Shown: positions 21,465 to 32,510 of the stretch, piece by piece | Layout: every line of letters starts with the position of its first letter | Position numbering within the stretch: position 1 is the first letter of the stretch | Origin: Melieria omissa | Taxonomy: Eukaryota > Arthropoda > Insecta > Diptera > Ulidiidae | Assembly: GCA_963971225.1 (NCBI GenBank) | Contig: OZ020268.1 | Span: forward strand, 59,457,900-59,521,899 | Reading direction: 5' to 3' | Length of the DNA: 64,000 nucleotides | Notes under the pieces: model-generated | What the model was told of the DNA's origin: nothing | What the model saw: the letters and a program-made list of their open reading frames with translations, nothing else | Databases searched by the model: none | Program-made: the position numbers and the translations under genes

Positions 21465-22322
21465 CTCTGGCACCGCTTGTGCGTAGTTGTTGACCTGATG
21501 CACGTCCAGATGATCGGTGAGTGCGGAGAAGTGCGGCCAGGGCGCGTCGGCGTCCAGCGCCGCCAGTGCGGGACTGACAGTCGCAGCGAATGCGCTGCCG
21601 ACAGCCACGTGGTGCACCTTCTCAGCGCTGCCGCTCGCTGCAGTCGCTATCGCAGTGCTGCCCACCGCTCCGCGCTCCGCACTCGCCTGCAAGGCAGCCG
21701 CACACGGCTTGGCCGGTATAGGCGGCGGTCGCTGCGCACGCCGCGGCATCAGGCGCGGACTGTTGGGCGTCGATTGCGAGGCGCTGGCCACCGCCGAGAC
21801 GCGCATGGCGGCCGTCACATGCTCGGCATTCGGTCGCGTGAGCGGAATGTTGCCGCTGAAGGAGGTGGCACGTTTGGTGAGCAGGGGCGAGGAAGTCAGC
21901 GACTGCGAGGCGTACATGGGCGGCAGCGACATTTGCTGCTGCTGCGTCGACGAGTAGACCTGCTGCTGCTGCTGGTAGCAGTGCGCCGGCAGCAGGTGGT
22001 GCAGATGGTGGTGGTGCGTTTGCGACGCGGCCGAAGGAAAGGTGTGCACGTAGGCAACGTTGCCGTCCTGGGCGCGCTGCAGAAAATACTGCTGCGCATG
22101 GCTGCTGAAGTGTTGCTGCTGGTGCAATTGGAACTGTTGCGCGGCGGCAGAGTGCGGCGTGGCGCGACCCGAGTTGCCCGACGAGGGAGAGGAGGAGGCG
22201 GAACGGCGCTGCAGCTGGTGTGATGACTGCTGGTGCTGTTGTGCTTGTTGTTGTTGCTGCTGCAGATTAGTGAGCGTATCGAAGATTTGCGATAAGCGTC
22301 CCGAAGGCACTTCGTCAGACAT
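21465..22322 (-). CDS. first coding exon of an unidentified polyQ/proline-rich protein
   Basis: 286 codons from the ATG at 22322-22320 (CCAAATGTCTGAC) to a donor GAG|GTGAGA at 21465/21464. The N-terminus MSDEVPSGRLSQIFDTLTNL is followed by polyglutamine, a Ser-rich linker (RRSASSSPSSGNSG), further Gln/His runs (about residues 50-120, including HTFPSAASQTHHHHLHHLL), SGNIPLTRPN, and a proline motif RPPPIPAKP near residue 205 that resembles an SH3 ligand. The rest is Ala-rich. No signal peptide or membrane segment is seen; an intracellular scaffold is the simplest inference. The frame also stays open upstream of the ATG without another ATG. GC-rich codons contrast with flanking introns. Gene identity unknown. 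Confidence 0.8.
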
Positions 22323-22495
22323 TTGGCGTTCAAGCGTTTGAACGCAGCAGCAAAGGAGCAAAGCAAAGAGCGGAGAGCGTGCAGTATGTCGTTAGTAGAA
22401 GAACAAAGTGAGTTGTCGTTTCTGTTGTTTTTAGTGTTCAAAAATAATTAAGGCCCTGTGAATGCTCTTCGAGGTTTTGGCATTTGTTTCTTTAG
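22323..22495 (-). other. 5' UTR part of the polyQ-gene exon, with uORF and splice acceptor
   Basis: On the minus strand a strong acceptor (CTCTCTTTTTTTCTTTTCAG) ends at 22496, so the exon begins at 22495 and carries 173 nt of 5' UTR. It contains a short upstream ORF beginning AAACAAATGCCAAAACC (11 codons, ending TAA before the main ATG). An upstream noncoding exon is implied at higher coordinates but was not located. Confidence 0.6.
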
Positions 22496-22689
22496 CTGAA
22501 AAGAAAAAAAGAGAGACAGTATGAAATTTACTTCTATAATAAAATTAATTTTTAAGCCAAAAACCGTAAAGAAGAAATATTAATGAAAAATATTATTTCA
22601 ACCTAAAGAAATTAACAAAATTATTTTTATTATTTTTCTTATTTTAATATTATTCTATTGTTATTCTATTATTTTTATATTATTTTTAT

Positions 22690-23485
22690 ATTATTAAATA
22701 TAACTAGCTGACCCCGCGAACTTTTTCTCGCACGACATTTGTTGTTTTTATATAATGAAATACGCGAGATGGCGAATATCTATGGCGATGCAAATTGACG
22801 AAGAAAACCAACTGAAGGAAGAGGAGGAGCTACTGATTAACGCAATCGAGGCCCACAAATACACAATGCTGCTGCTAAGTTTCAGTAAAGAAATGGACTG
22901 CGCTTGAACCGGATTTAAATTATATGGGCGGTGCCATGCCCTCTTATTCAATACCTGCCCCTTATTCAATGCCCCCTGTCGAAAGAGAAAATGATAGGTT
23001 CGTACTAAGTTTTATTGCTGAGCGACTTATAGTTCAGCAAAATATTTGGGTCACAAAAAATGTGCCGCGCCCCTTGTCCAACGCCCATCAAATCTTATCA
23101 TTAGAATGACTCATCTATGGGACGACGGGGTACTTAATTTCAGTGTTGTGCTATTTACCATTTCGAAGATATTCAATTTTAAAGATTTTGCTTGTATGGG
23201 TGGTGCCACGCCCCGTTGTCCAAAACCCGCCTCATTCAGTCTGTCGAAAGATATGAGCACATGCTAGGTTCATGCTAAGTTTCATTGCTGTGTGACTTAT
23301 AGTTCAGCAGAATAATTGAGTCACAAAAATGTGCCACGCCCCTTAGGGGTATGAAAAATAGATAGTAGCCGATTCTCAGACCTACTGAATATGCATGTAA
23401 AATTTCATAAAAATCGGTCAAGCCGTTTCGGAGGAGTATGGTAACTAACATTGTGAAACGAGAATGTTATATATAAGATGATTTA
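22690..23485. repeat. decayed interspersed repeat of the CTAGCTGACC...GCCACGCCCC type
   Basis: It begins ACTAGCTGACCCCGCGAAC, contains repeated GGGCGGTGCCACGCCCC-type segments about 240 bp apart, and ends with AAAATCGGTCAAGCCGTTTCG then TATATATAAG. The same ingredients recur at 47.1-49.6 and 52.1-54.1 kb. This repeat type is common in arthropods; its superfamily is not clear to me. Lies in or near the 5' region of the polyQ gene. Confidence 0.6.
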
Positions 23486-23489
23486 AATT

Positions 23490-25290
23490 TTGTAATTCAT
23501 ATTCATTAAAATTCAAGCGAGTTTTATTGTATTTGTTTCCAAATCACACATCTGCCGCAGCTGCAGTGTGTTGCAGTCCATTGTTGCCACCTACTTTTAA
23601 TAAACGGTTTGAAATTTCCAACACATTCACATAACAAAGAAGCAACTGTCGTGCTGTTTTTTGCTGTGCTCCTTCTGTGACGGTGCATGTGTGTGGGCGT
23701 GACTATGTTGCCACACAAGCATTGCACGTTGTCTGTGCGGCTGCATGTTGTAAATTCAATAAACGCTTCATTTGCGGCTCATTGAATGCAATAAAATCGC
23801 AATTGCGAACACGGATTTAAAAAAACAAGCGCCAGCCGAGAGGAAGTCATTTAAATTCTTTGGTTGAGGCAGAAGCAAACTCCAGTGGAATAGACTAGAG
23901 AAAAGTGCAACGAATAGCAACTAAGGTACACTATCGGTCGACGGAATTCAAAGGATAGTAAGACGATCAGACAGACTGAAATAAAATTCAACTAATAGCG
24001 ACAAGAATAGAAATTTATCGATCGAAAACTTTGAAGGCAAGTTATGAGCAAACCACCACAAATCCAACGATACGAAGCCATACAAATTTTAGTATTTTCA
24101 ATTCCATTGCTGCCACCCTTCCCAGCCGCTGCCGAAATGCACTCGAATTGCAATTTTACTGAGCCGAGCGCACATTAAACCCTGCGCGAATATGCAGACG
24201 CACGCACACGCGCTCAGCACGCATCAGCAGCGCGTATTCCCGCTGCGATTGGACAATTCACCGTCGCCGCTCTGCTACTGTTTTTCTGTTTGCTGCAGCG
24301 CCCTTTTACTATTTTCAATTTTTCCACTTTGTGTATGTTTTTTTCAGTATTCTTGTAAAATATGCGCGCATGTGCTGCGCATTTTAATTGGTTCGCAGAG
24401 CAGAGCGGAGCGTGTCGCACTGGGTGGGGAATTTATCGATGTGACACCCATGGCAGAAGCAGCAGCATCGCCAACTATTATTGCCGCTGTTAGTACACGC
24501 GCGTATATGTGTATGTGTGTGTATGCGGCCGCGAATGCGATATTAATACTTTTTGTGTATTTGTGTGTGTGTGTGCGTGTGTGCGTGTCGCTTACGTGAC
24601 ACAGATGCGTGCTGCCGCATTTATTCGCTTACTTATTTTCTTTGCATACGAATTGGCGCGAACTCGCGCGCACCAGTTCAAGTGTGCTCAGTAGTGCCAG
24701 CAAGTTTGTTGGTGCGCGGAAAAGAACCATCAAACGCTGAGTTGGATATTGGGTGCATTTGAACAGTTGATCAACTGGACTTAATGTATTGATATTACAA
24801 TTTCAAGCAGAAATGGAGAAAATAACAATTGAAATGCACTGAATGCTTGCTGCGAGGAATGCTTAAAATGTTGCATAAAAAAACAACACAACAAACAAAA
24901 GAAAGTTATTTAAGCAATAACCACAAAAATTGAAGGCAAATAAAAGAATTGGGGATTTTTTGTTGCATGCGAGAAAAATATTGCATGCATGAAGGAAATA
25001 ATCAAGATAAAATCGAAAGAGATTTTGAGATTTTCTGCAGAAAATTACAAACAAAGAAGGATCTTGCATGCCAGAAACAAAATATTGCATGCCAGATTTT
25101 TTTGAAAATAATATTATCACACAAAACTTCAAAAACTTAATTAAAGAACATGCAAAATAGTGGTGCAAGGCTTTCATTTAAATATTGCATTTAAAAACGA
25201 AAATACGAGTATTAAAACACGCTTTGAACAAAATTTGTAAATGAAAAATTTATTATCTATCGATTTGCCAAAAATTATCTCATCGCTTAC
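23490..25290. other. noncoding stretch
   Basis: Contains GT-rich microsatellite (24500-24595) and an imperfect TTGCATGC-rich block (24960-25100: GTTGCATGC, ATTGCATGCATG, CTTGCATGCC, ATTGCATGCC). No gene is supported; the 24192-24599 frame is low-complexity. Confidence 0.4.
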
Positions 25291-25299
25291 TACAGTCAC

Positions 25300-25649
25300 T
25301 GTACTTGCGTTGCTGGACAATTGAATAGCGCCCAAGCATCATCCAACACTAACGACACTCGAGAACGTTTTGAGAAATGTTTCCAGTCGCTTGTAATAAT
25401 ACAAAATTAATTAAAATCCACTGCAAAGTGCTTAAAACGTTGCCAAAACTGAAGTTGAGTGCTCAAGGTAAGAATCTGCTGCTGCAATTTCAAAGCTGCC
25501 ACATAAGATAGCAAACGCTACTAAGGCCACTGCAATGCGCATCGAAACTTTGGCATCATCTTGCAAATTTCGAATGTCAGGCATAGAAAAGTGAGACCAT
25601 GTCAGAGCACGAACCGGAGCCGGACATTCTGCTCAATTACATTCCCTGA
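25300..25649 (+). CDS. candidate spliced leader and 16-codon ORF
   Basis: A strong donor AAG|GTAAGA at 25467/25468 and an acceptor ATGTCAG ending at 25580 define a possible 113-bp intron. The downstream exon starts at 25581 and has ATG 25599 in decent context (GAGACCATGT), encoding MSEHEPEPDILLNYIP before TGA 25647-25649. The peptide is acidic and non-repetitive, unlike chance frames nearby. It could be a micropeptide, an upstream ORF of a transcript continuing right, or coincidence. The leader start (25300) is arbitrary. No family recognised. Confidence 0.25.
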
Positions 25650-25659
25650 AGGAGCAGCT

Positions 25660-26470
25660 CCGCTGCACTGCACTCTAATCAATTTAATTATTTTAGCAAT
25701 TTATCAGTAGCGCTGCAACGACAATCAACGTATTAAAGCACACACACGACACAGGACATGCCGCCTTCTCGGTGGATGCGTGTAGTCGTGCAGTGAAATT
25801 CCTTTTCATTAACTTTTGATATTTGATATTCGAGTATGGCGGGGAAGCGGACAGCTGAGTAAATCCTTTTCAAGCACACAACTGCTTGCAGGCAACAACA
25901 ACGAATTTCATGCTGGTAGAACAACAACACGGCAAAATCAAAAGGAAATGCTGCTAAATTATGAAATTGCAGATCTTGAACGAGACATATGACACACGCA
26001 CACACGCCGTTCACTCCCTGAATGCTATCTGTATGTGTGTGTCAGGAATCGCCAAAGCGACAATAGTAATCTACAAATTTTGAGGAGCCAGCACCCGCGC
26101 GCATCTCACCTCTAAAACTAAGACACACACTGTTGCTGTCACCCGCTGCTATTCTTTAGGTTACGTCAACGACACTCACTGTTTGCTGCCCCCGTTGGCG
26201 TCTTCTATTTACTGTCGAGCTCAAAATTTGAGTTTTGAGAATTTATGGAGAATTGAAAGCTTGAACTATCAGTTTTGTAAATCTTGCAATTTTATGATGC
26301 AAAAATACGCACTCGAGACGCTGCCGAAACGAAGGAGCTCAGCTCAGCTCAGCACAGTGAAGTTAGGAAAAAAGGGGGGTTTAAAGGATGAAGACTGCAA
26401 CTGGCAACTGTGGTAACACAGCCAGGCGAAGATAACACCGAATTTATGAGGAGTGGAGTAGACAATTTTA
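25660..26470. other. noncoding stretch
   Basis: CA/GT-rich microsatellite fragments and short chance frames; nothing supportable. Confidence 0.4.
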
Positions 26471-26480
26471 TATACTATAA

Positions 26481-27074
26481 CAGCCTGATTCTGTGCATTC
26501 TTGACAAATTTTTTATCAAGAAATTTTGTCAAGATTTTTATCAAGCAAAAGCTTTGCTCGTATTCTGATCCAACATTGATAAAGTAAAAAGCTCATTTAA
26601 TTCAACATAAGGTGAATATGCGACAGTTGTTAAATTGTCAAAAAATAAGACAAACAGTTTAAGTAAAGTAAGTTTTGCAAAAAAAAACCGGCCTTGATAG
26701 CCCAGCGGGTACGCGCTGGCTTCTCATACCGAGCGCCCTCGGATCGAATCCTGGCTGGGCTGGAAATAAGTTCGTGCGTTTTTTTCAATAGTTTCATCAC
26801 AATAGGCGCTTTTTGCATACAAAATATAATTCGTGGGAGGTAACGGCATTTTTTTTTTATTTTCTCTGATGTAAAAGTGTAAACATGCACAATTCTTCCA
26901 TTTTCAATAGGCAAAATTTCAATTTGTATGCTGTTGTCAATAGCATTCAAACTTTTGACAATTTATCAAGAAAAGAGCTTTTATTTTTGGGATAGAATAC
27001 CGATTCTTGACAAATAATAAAAACTTGACAAATAGTCAATATGGTGAATTTATCAAGTGTACAGAATCGGGCTG
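26481..27074 (+). mobile_element. 594-bp CAG..CTG TIR element carrying a tRNA-like segment, copy 1
   Basis: It is flanked by TAA (26478-26480 and 27075-27077). Ends: CAGCCTGATTCTGTGCATTC and, reverse-complemented, CAGCCCGATTCTGTACACTT. Subterminal motifs TTGACAA and TTATCAAG repeat at both ends. Inside, 26690-26760 is a tRNA-like segment (CCTTGATAGCCCAGCGGGT, CTCATA loop, GATCGAATCC B-box-like) related to the head of the family A SINE. The 3-bp TWA duplication suggests a PIF/Harbinger-like MITE. A 106-codon frame on the minus strand is a by-product, not a gene. Confidence 0.8.
26690..26760 (+). repeat. tRNA-derived segment inside MITE copy 1
   Basis: A tRNA-Met-like relic with CTCATA in the anticodon-loop position and recognisable A-box (TAGCCCAGCGGG) and B-box (GATCGAATCC) sequences. 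The acceptor stem and D arm are imperfect, so a functional tRNA is unlikely. Copy 2 holds the same segment on the other strand at 27411-27482. Confidence 0.65.
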
Positions 27075-27096
27075 TAAATGTTGCTTGTAATATTAA

Positions 27097-27690
27097 CAGC
27101 CCGATTCTGTACACTTGATAAATTCACCATATTGACTATTTGTCAAGTTTTTATTATTTGTCAAGAATCGGTATTCTATCCCCAAAATAAAAGCTCTTTT
27201 CTTGATAAATTGTCAAAAGTTTGAATGCTATTGACAACAGCATACAAATTGAAATTTTGCCTATTGAAAATGGAAGAATTGTGCATGTTTACACTTTTAC
27301 ATCAGAGAAAATAAAAAAAAAATGCCGTTACCTCCCACGAATTATTTTTTGTATGCAAAAAGCGCCTATTGTGATGAAACTATTGAAAAAAACGCACGAA
27401 CTTATTTCCAGCCCAGCCAGGATTCGATCCAAGGGCGCTCGGTATGAGAAGCCAGCGCGTACCCGCTGGGCTATCAAGGCCGGTTTTTTTTTGCAAAACT
27501 TACTTTACTTAAACTGTTTGTCTTATTTTTTGACAATTTAACAACTGTCGCATATTCACCTTATGTTGAATTAAATGAGCTTTTTACTTTATCAATGTTG
27601 GATCAGAATACGAGCAAAGCTTTTGCTTGATAAAAATCTTGACAAAATTTCTTGATAAAAAATTTGTCAAGAATGCACAGAATCAGGCTG
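27097..27690 (-). mobile_element. 594-bp tRNA-carrying TIR element, copy 2 (inverted)
   Basis: Same length and almost the same sequence as copy 1 but in the opposite orientation, flanked by its own TAA duplications (27094-27096 and 27691-27693). The 22-bp spacer between copies is 27075-27096. Only a few substitutions are visible; for example the 106-codon chance frames of the two copies differ by one residue. Together the copies form a palindrome of about 1.2 kb. Confidence 0.85.
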
Positions 27691-27699
27691 TAAAAAACT

Positions 27700-28097
27700 G
27701 CAGTTAAATTGAAAGCAAAACGAGACAAGAAATAACGTGGAAATTGCTTCAGCTTCCTAATGGACAAGTTTCTCTTTAAGCTGAATTTTTGTTCAGAGCA
27801 ATTTTCTTCATAAACTGTCAATGCAGTAAAATAAGGAAAATATTGCAAGCAATTTTTTAAACATTAATGTTCAAAATTTTAAATACAAATTCATAAATAC
27901 ATTTTGATAATTAAAAAAAAAATCATAAATAAATTCGCTTCACAAATGCAAAGCAATCTTATCAAAATAATTTTTTTTAAATTTGTGCTTACATATAAAC
28001 AAGAATTGAAATTCTCTGAAAATGTTGCTTGATATTTGTTGGAGTAATTTTCATATTTTCTAATTCGCTGATTTAATGAAAATAAATTCCGGGACAG
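27700..28097. other. AT-rich noncoding stretch
   Basis: No coding, RNA or terminal-repeat signal seen. It ends in a TAA microsatellite that belongs to the tail of the adjacent SINE. Confidence 0.45.
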
Positions 28098-28106
28098 GCA
28101 AATAAT

Positions 28107-28443
28107 AATAATAATTTTTAATAATTGATTGGCACGACAGCCCGCTTACGCGAGACTAAGGCCTAGCTTCCCGCAACCACCCGTGTTGTGCGTGTGAATT
28201 TTGTACGCGGGTGGAAGGGACCTACAGTTTTATGCCGGTTCCGAACGGCAGGTTGGGAGCTTTTTCATATGCAATTTTTACTCTCAGAGGTTTGCCATTT
28301 CCAGCTGAGAGGACAGCCACCGAAAGAGAAAACGAGTTTCCCGTTATTTTTTTTAGGTGTTACTACATGCAGAATTCGAACTTGCGTCGCTCTGCATTCG
28401 ACTCGCTGGACCGCGCACTAACCAACTGAGCCACGGCGGCTGC
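28107..28443 (-). mobile_element. tRNA-headed SINE (family B), copy 1
   Basis: Flanked by GGCAAATAA at 28098-28106 and 28444-28452. On the minus strand the head near 28440 reads GCCGCCGTGGCTCAGTTGG (A box) and GCAAGTTCGAATTCTGC (B box), then a body containing GCCGTTCGGAACCGGC and AACTGTAGGTCCC, then a tail with CTAGGCCTTAGTCTCGCG and a TAA-rich 3' end. A near-identical copy lies at 62.3 kb on the plus strand. RNA polymerase III-transcribed and LINE-mobilised by family rule; the partner LINE is unknown. Confidence 0.85.
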
Positions 28444-28544
28444 GGCAAATAACTCACGAAAAATATTACTATGCAGATTACTCCAGTTTTTCACAATAAA
28501 TAAGGTCAATGGGTTCAGCACAGAACACACGCCACGATAGCAAA

Positions 28545-28582
28545 CACCAGCTCACACACACACACACACGCACACACACACA
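28545..28582. repeat. (CA)n tract, target of the R1-clade LINE
   Basis: Nearly pure CA dinucleotides abutting the 5' end (CTACCAGAGAGAG) of the LINE; CA repeats also flank its 3' end and the 3' end of the nested copy. Confidence 0.85.
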
Positions 28583-29023
28583 CTACCAGAGAGAGAAGAA
28601 GGTTCGCTTTTGCTGGAGCTGCGTTTTTGTTTCGGCTCCGTAAAGTTTTCTTTTTTCTGTGGTTTTTAAGAGTGTAATTTTTGTGATTGGAACACCGAAA
28701 GGTAGTGGAAGCTGCGGCGCTTGGATGTTTGCTGCTGAAGTTTGTTCCCCTGGACCAGTTGTCAGCTTCTTGGACTTTTTCTCAAAGTTAAGCTGGTGCA
28801 GTGAGTAGCATTACCTTTTTCCTTTTGCTTCACTGTTTATTCTTTTGCGCCTGTGCACAACAATAAAGCGCAAATCACTTATCAGCGGATAAACAAAAAT
28901 CAGCTGATCGGGTGTGTTTAGTGTAAAGAGCGTACTGCTATACCATACACTGTGTTATCGACACTGCTGTACCGACGCAAGAAGCAGGGTTGCCAACAGC
29001 CGTGCCGACTGATCTAATTCATC

Positions 29024-30314
29024 ATGCCGAAGCCTTCGGCAGGCGAGCCACCCCCGCTTCGTTTTACACGTAGCAGCAATGTGGAAGATGAAGCGAATCT
29101 GGATCGCTCACCTTCGGCCACGGTCTTTGCCAAATCGGCAAAAATACTAAGAACTCCGCCAGTAAAAGGTGATGGTGGTACAAACCCGATGTGCAACGCG
29201 GTGATAGCACATATCCCCAACTCCTCGCCGAAGCCTGCCGCCCCCGAACCCTGCGGGTTAAAAGAGCAGGTGGCAAAATTAGAGAGGCTGCTTCAGGAGC
29301 TAGGTGCCGAACTTTTCCTAGATCTGGACCGCAGAACTGTCACCAGAGCCCACAGGAAAATGTTCGGCCTCATACAGGCTCAAATGACCACGGTGAGCGA
29401 TGAGGTTCTTAAAACCGGTAGCAACGACCGCACGGTGAGTCACTCCCCCCTTCGGCTTTCGCAAAGCACTAGCATCTCTGCCGAACGCAAGCCGGTAGAG
29501 CAGCTCAATAAGAGAACGCGTTCAGCAAGCCTAGAGGATACGAGCGCTGAGGCCCCATTCGTAACAGTGACCAAACCAGCGAAGAAAAAAAGGCGACAGG
29601 GAGAGGCGCCGACCCCCTTGCAACCAAAGCCGGCGCAAAGAGCCCGCGCAGCTATACGCAGCCGGCCCGATGCCATAATTCTTCAGGCGGAAGGAGAAAC
29701 GTCGTACAGCGACATCTTGAAGATGGTGAAAACCGATCCGAGCCTCAAACACGTTTCGGAAAATATTGTGAAAATCCGCAGAACCGCGAAAGGCGAATTG
29801 CGCAAGTAGTTGGTGAGCGGTCAGAAATCAAGGCCAAAACTCAAGAGTGCCAGGTTGAACTCCGTGACATAGCCGAGTTCACAACAAGAGAAGAGGTGGC
29901 TGAAGACCTAGCCCAAGCGTTCCCCTCGCTCCCCCCCTTTGTGCGGAGTCGATTAAAAGCATGCGGGCTGCGCACGGCGGTACTCTGACCGCTTGCATTA
30001 GCGTACCGGCCTCGGTGGCAAATACGCTACTAAAGGCTGGAAAAGCCCGAATCGGCCTCACAATTGCCCGCATACGCGAAAAAGTGGCGCATACACGATG
30101 CTATCGGTTTCTTGCCCTTGGCCATACCGCCAGATCGTGTCAAGGCGATGACAGGTCAGAATGCTGCATAAAATGCAGGACCAAAGGGCATTTCGCTAAG
30201 GACTGCAGCAATACACCAAGCTGCCCACTGTGCAAGGCTGCAGGCGCAGCTTACAGTCACCGCATAGGGAGTTTTAACTGCCCAGCTGCGCAAAACGGAC
30301 CAGCGCGCCCATGA
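29024..30314 (+). pseudogene. R1-clade LINE ORF1 (gag-like), frameshifted
   Basis: Starts at ATG 29024 (TCATCATGCCGAAG). The first 262 codons are Pro/Ser/Lys-rich with a basic segment (KPAKKKRRQGE) and SYSDILKMVKTDPSLKHV, typical of R1-type ORF1. After the stop at 29807-29809 the coding signal continues in other frames (VELRDIAEFTTREEVAEDL near 29860, TALACISVPASVANTLL-like near 29985). The third block, 29961-30314, carries three zinc knuckles: CYRFLALGHTARSC, CIKCRTKGHFAKDC and CPLCKAAGAAYSHRIGSFNC. At least two frameshifts. The stop TGA (30312-30314) overlaps the ORF2 ATG as ATGA. It would bind element RNA if intact. Confidence 0.82.
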
Positions 30315-32510
30315 AGGTCCTGCAGCTGAATCTCAATTACTGCGAGGCTGCACAAGATCTGACATTGCATTGCATTGAATCATGACATTGCAGTTCTCCG
30401 CGCCGACTGCCTCCGGCTGAGGCGGCTACAACAGCGCGCTGTCAGACGTGATAGGCTGGATATGTACAGCACTGAGCTGAAACGCAAAAAATCTGCTTTG
30501 CGCAAGGCAATTAAGGCCAGCAAAAAGAAAACGTTCAGTGAACTCGTTGAGCAGGTTGAAGATAACCCATGGGGAAATGCTTACAAGATTGTAGTCAAAA
30601 AACTGGGACAGCAGAAATCCCAGCCGCCGACATGCCCCGCGATGCTGAGACGAATAGTTTTCACACTATTTCCCCAATCTCCCCAGCGTCGCCAAAGCCT
30701 CTTTCCCCGAGCCTGCGACAGCTTTGAAGACTTCTCAATAGATGAGGTTCTTGCTGCGGCACACAGGCTTAAAGCCAACAAAGCGCCGGGCCCCGACGGC
30801 ATACCAAACGCCTTACTCAAGGCAGCAATCGTCGCGAAGCCGCAAGTTTTCTCTGACGTTTTTTCACATTGCCTACAAGCCGGCATCTTCCCATGCTGCT
30901 GGAAAAGTCAGCGCCTAGTACTCCTGCCCAAAGCAGGGAAATCCCCTGGCGATGCATCTGCCTACAGACCCCTCTGCATGCTTGATACCATGGGTAAACT
31001 CTATGAAAGACTGCTTTGCGTCAGGCTAGAACAATACACGGAAGGCCTAAACGGTCTCTCTCCACTCCAGTTCGGCTTCCGCAAAGGCCGCAGCACTGTC
31101 GATGCCATAGCTGCAGTGGTCGACATCGCAGCGAAGGCAATTGAAGGAAAACGCTGGAGAGAGGGCTCCAAACAATACTGCGCGGTCGTCATGCTCAATG
31201 TACGTAACGCCTTCAACTCTGCCAAGTGGACCAGAATTCTCGATGCTCTTAGAGATCTAGGAACGCCAGATTACCTACTCCGTGTAATCGACAGCTACCT
31301 TAGTAGCAGGCAGCTCATTTATGATACTAGCGAGGGTGTCCGCAAACATACTATCACGTGTGGCGTTCCACAAGGTTCTGTTCTTGGACCATTGCTCTGG
31401 AACGTGATGTACGACGGCCTGTTGCGAACCGAGGTGCCTAGTGGTGTAACTACCGTTGGATACGCTGACGACGAGCGCTAGTCGTAGTTGCCAAACACCT
31501 GCACGAGATCGAAGCCAAGGCAAACGAATCAATCTCTCGGCTCACAGCCTGGCTGACAGAAGCAGGCCTGCAACTGGCAGGTGAAAAAACCGAAGCCGTT
31601 CTGATAAGCAGCAGAAAATGCGTGGAAAGCGTGACTGTAAATGTCGGAGGGCATCTCATACAGTCGCGCCCCGAAATAAAGTATCTCGGCATACTGCTGG
31701 ATTGCCGTTTGAACTACAAGGCGCATCTGTCGCATGCCGGTGAGAAGGCCCTAAAAGTAACAGCCAGGCTTTCGCGGTTGATGCCGAATATTGGTGGTCC
31801 CTCTACCCAAGCAAGAACACTGCTTGCAGTCATTAACACAGCAGTCTCAACCTACGCCTGTCCGGTGTGGCACAAGGCGGCGATGGTGGCCTCATACAGC
31901 AGGCAGCTGAAAACGGCGTACCGGCTAAACTCACTACGCGTCTGCCGCGCATTCAGAACGGTCTCGGGCGAGGCGGCCGATGTAATCGGTGGTAGACCCC
32001 CTATCCAGTTAGTGATCCTGCAACAGGCCAATACGTACTGGCATAAACGAGGTGCATAGGTGTCGGCCGAGGACACGATAGTGGCATGGCAACGATGATG
32101 GAGTTCGTCCTCGAAAGGCAGTTGGACGCGAACGCTCATCCCAGTGCTGACACCGTGGCTAAAGCGGACAAATGTCGAGCTGAATTTTTTTCCTCACGCA
32201 GTTCCTCTCTGGCCATGGATGCTTCCGTGCATATCTGCACAAATTCAAACACGCAAAGAGCCCTCACTGCAATCAGTGTATCGGGGTGGCTGAAACGGTC
32301 CACCATACGTTTTTCGAATGCGCCAAATACGCCGACTAGAGAGCTGATCTCGAAGAGTCAATCGGCTGTGCCTTAACACCATCCTCACTGGTGTCATACA
32401 TGCTTGCGTCGCCAGAATCATGGGACCGAGCTTGCAGGAGTATAGCTCGCATAATGCTCTTACAGAGACGAGACATACGGGACTGTTCGGTGACAAGTGC
32501 CAACAACTGA
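30311..32510 (+). pseudogene. R1-clade LINE ORF2, endonuclease deleted, RT damaged
   Basis: ORF2 starts at 30311 (MKVLQLNLNYCEAAQDL, an APE-endonuclease start) and then lacks most of the endonuclease, resuming near 30375. RT motifs follow: KAPGPDGIPNALLK, FGFRKGRSTVDAI, motif A as MLNVRNAFNSA, where the usual catalytic Asp is Asn, motif B GVPQGSVLGPLLW and GYADD. A frameshift after YADD near 31475 moves coding to another frame (EIKYLGILLDCRLNYKAHL, 31622-32059). After a stop the C-terminal segment continues to 32510 with FFLTQFLSGHGCFRAY and a CNQC..VHHTFFEC knuckle. Not functional. Confidence 0.85.

Noticed and set aside
21456..22223. 255-codon plus-strand ORF opposite the polyQ exon
   Set aside because: Arg/Val-rich antisense of a GC-rich exon; splice signals support the minus strand.
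26630..27541. Pair of 106-codon ORFs with one difference, appearing conserved
   Set aside because: They are identical because the underlying MITE is duplicated in inverted orientation; the frame runs through a tRNA-like segment and TIR material.
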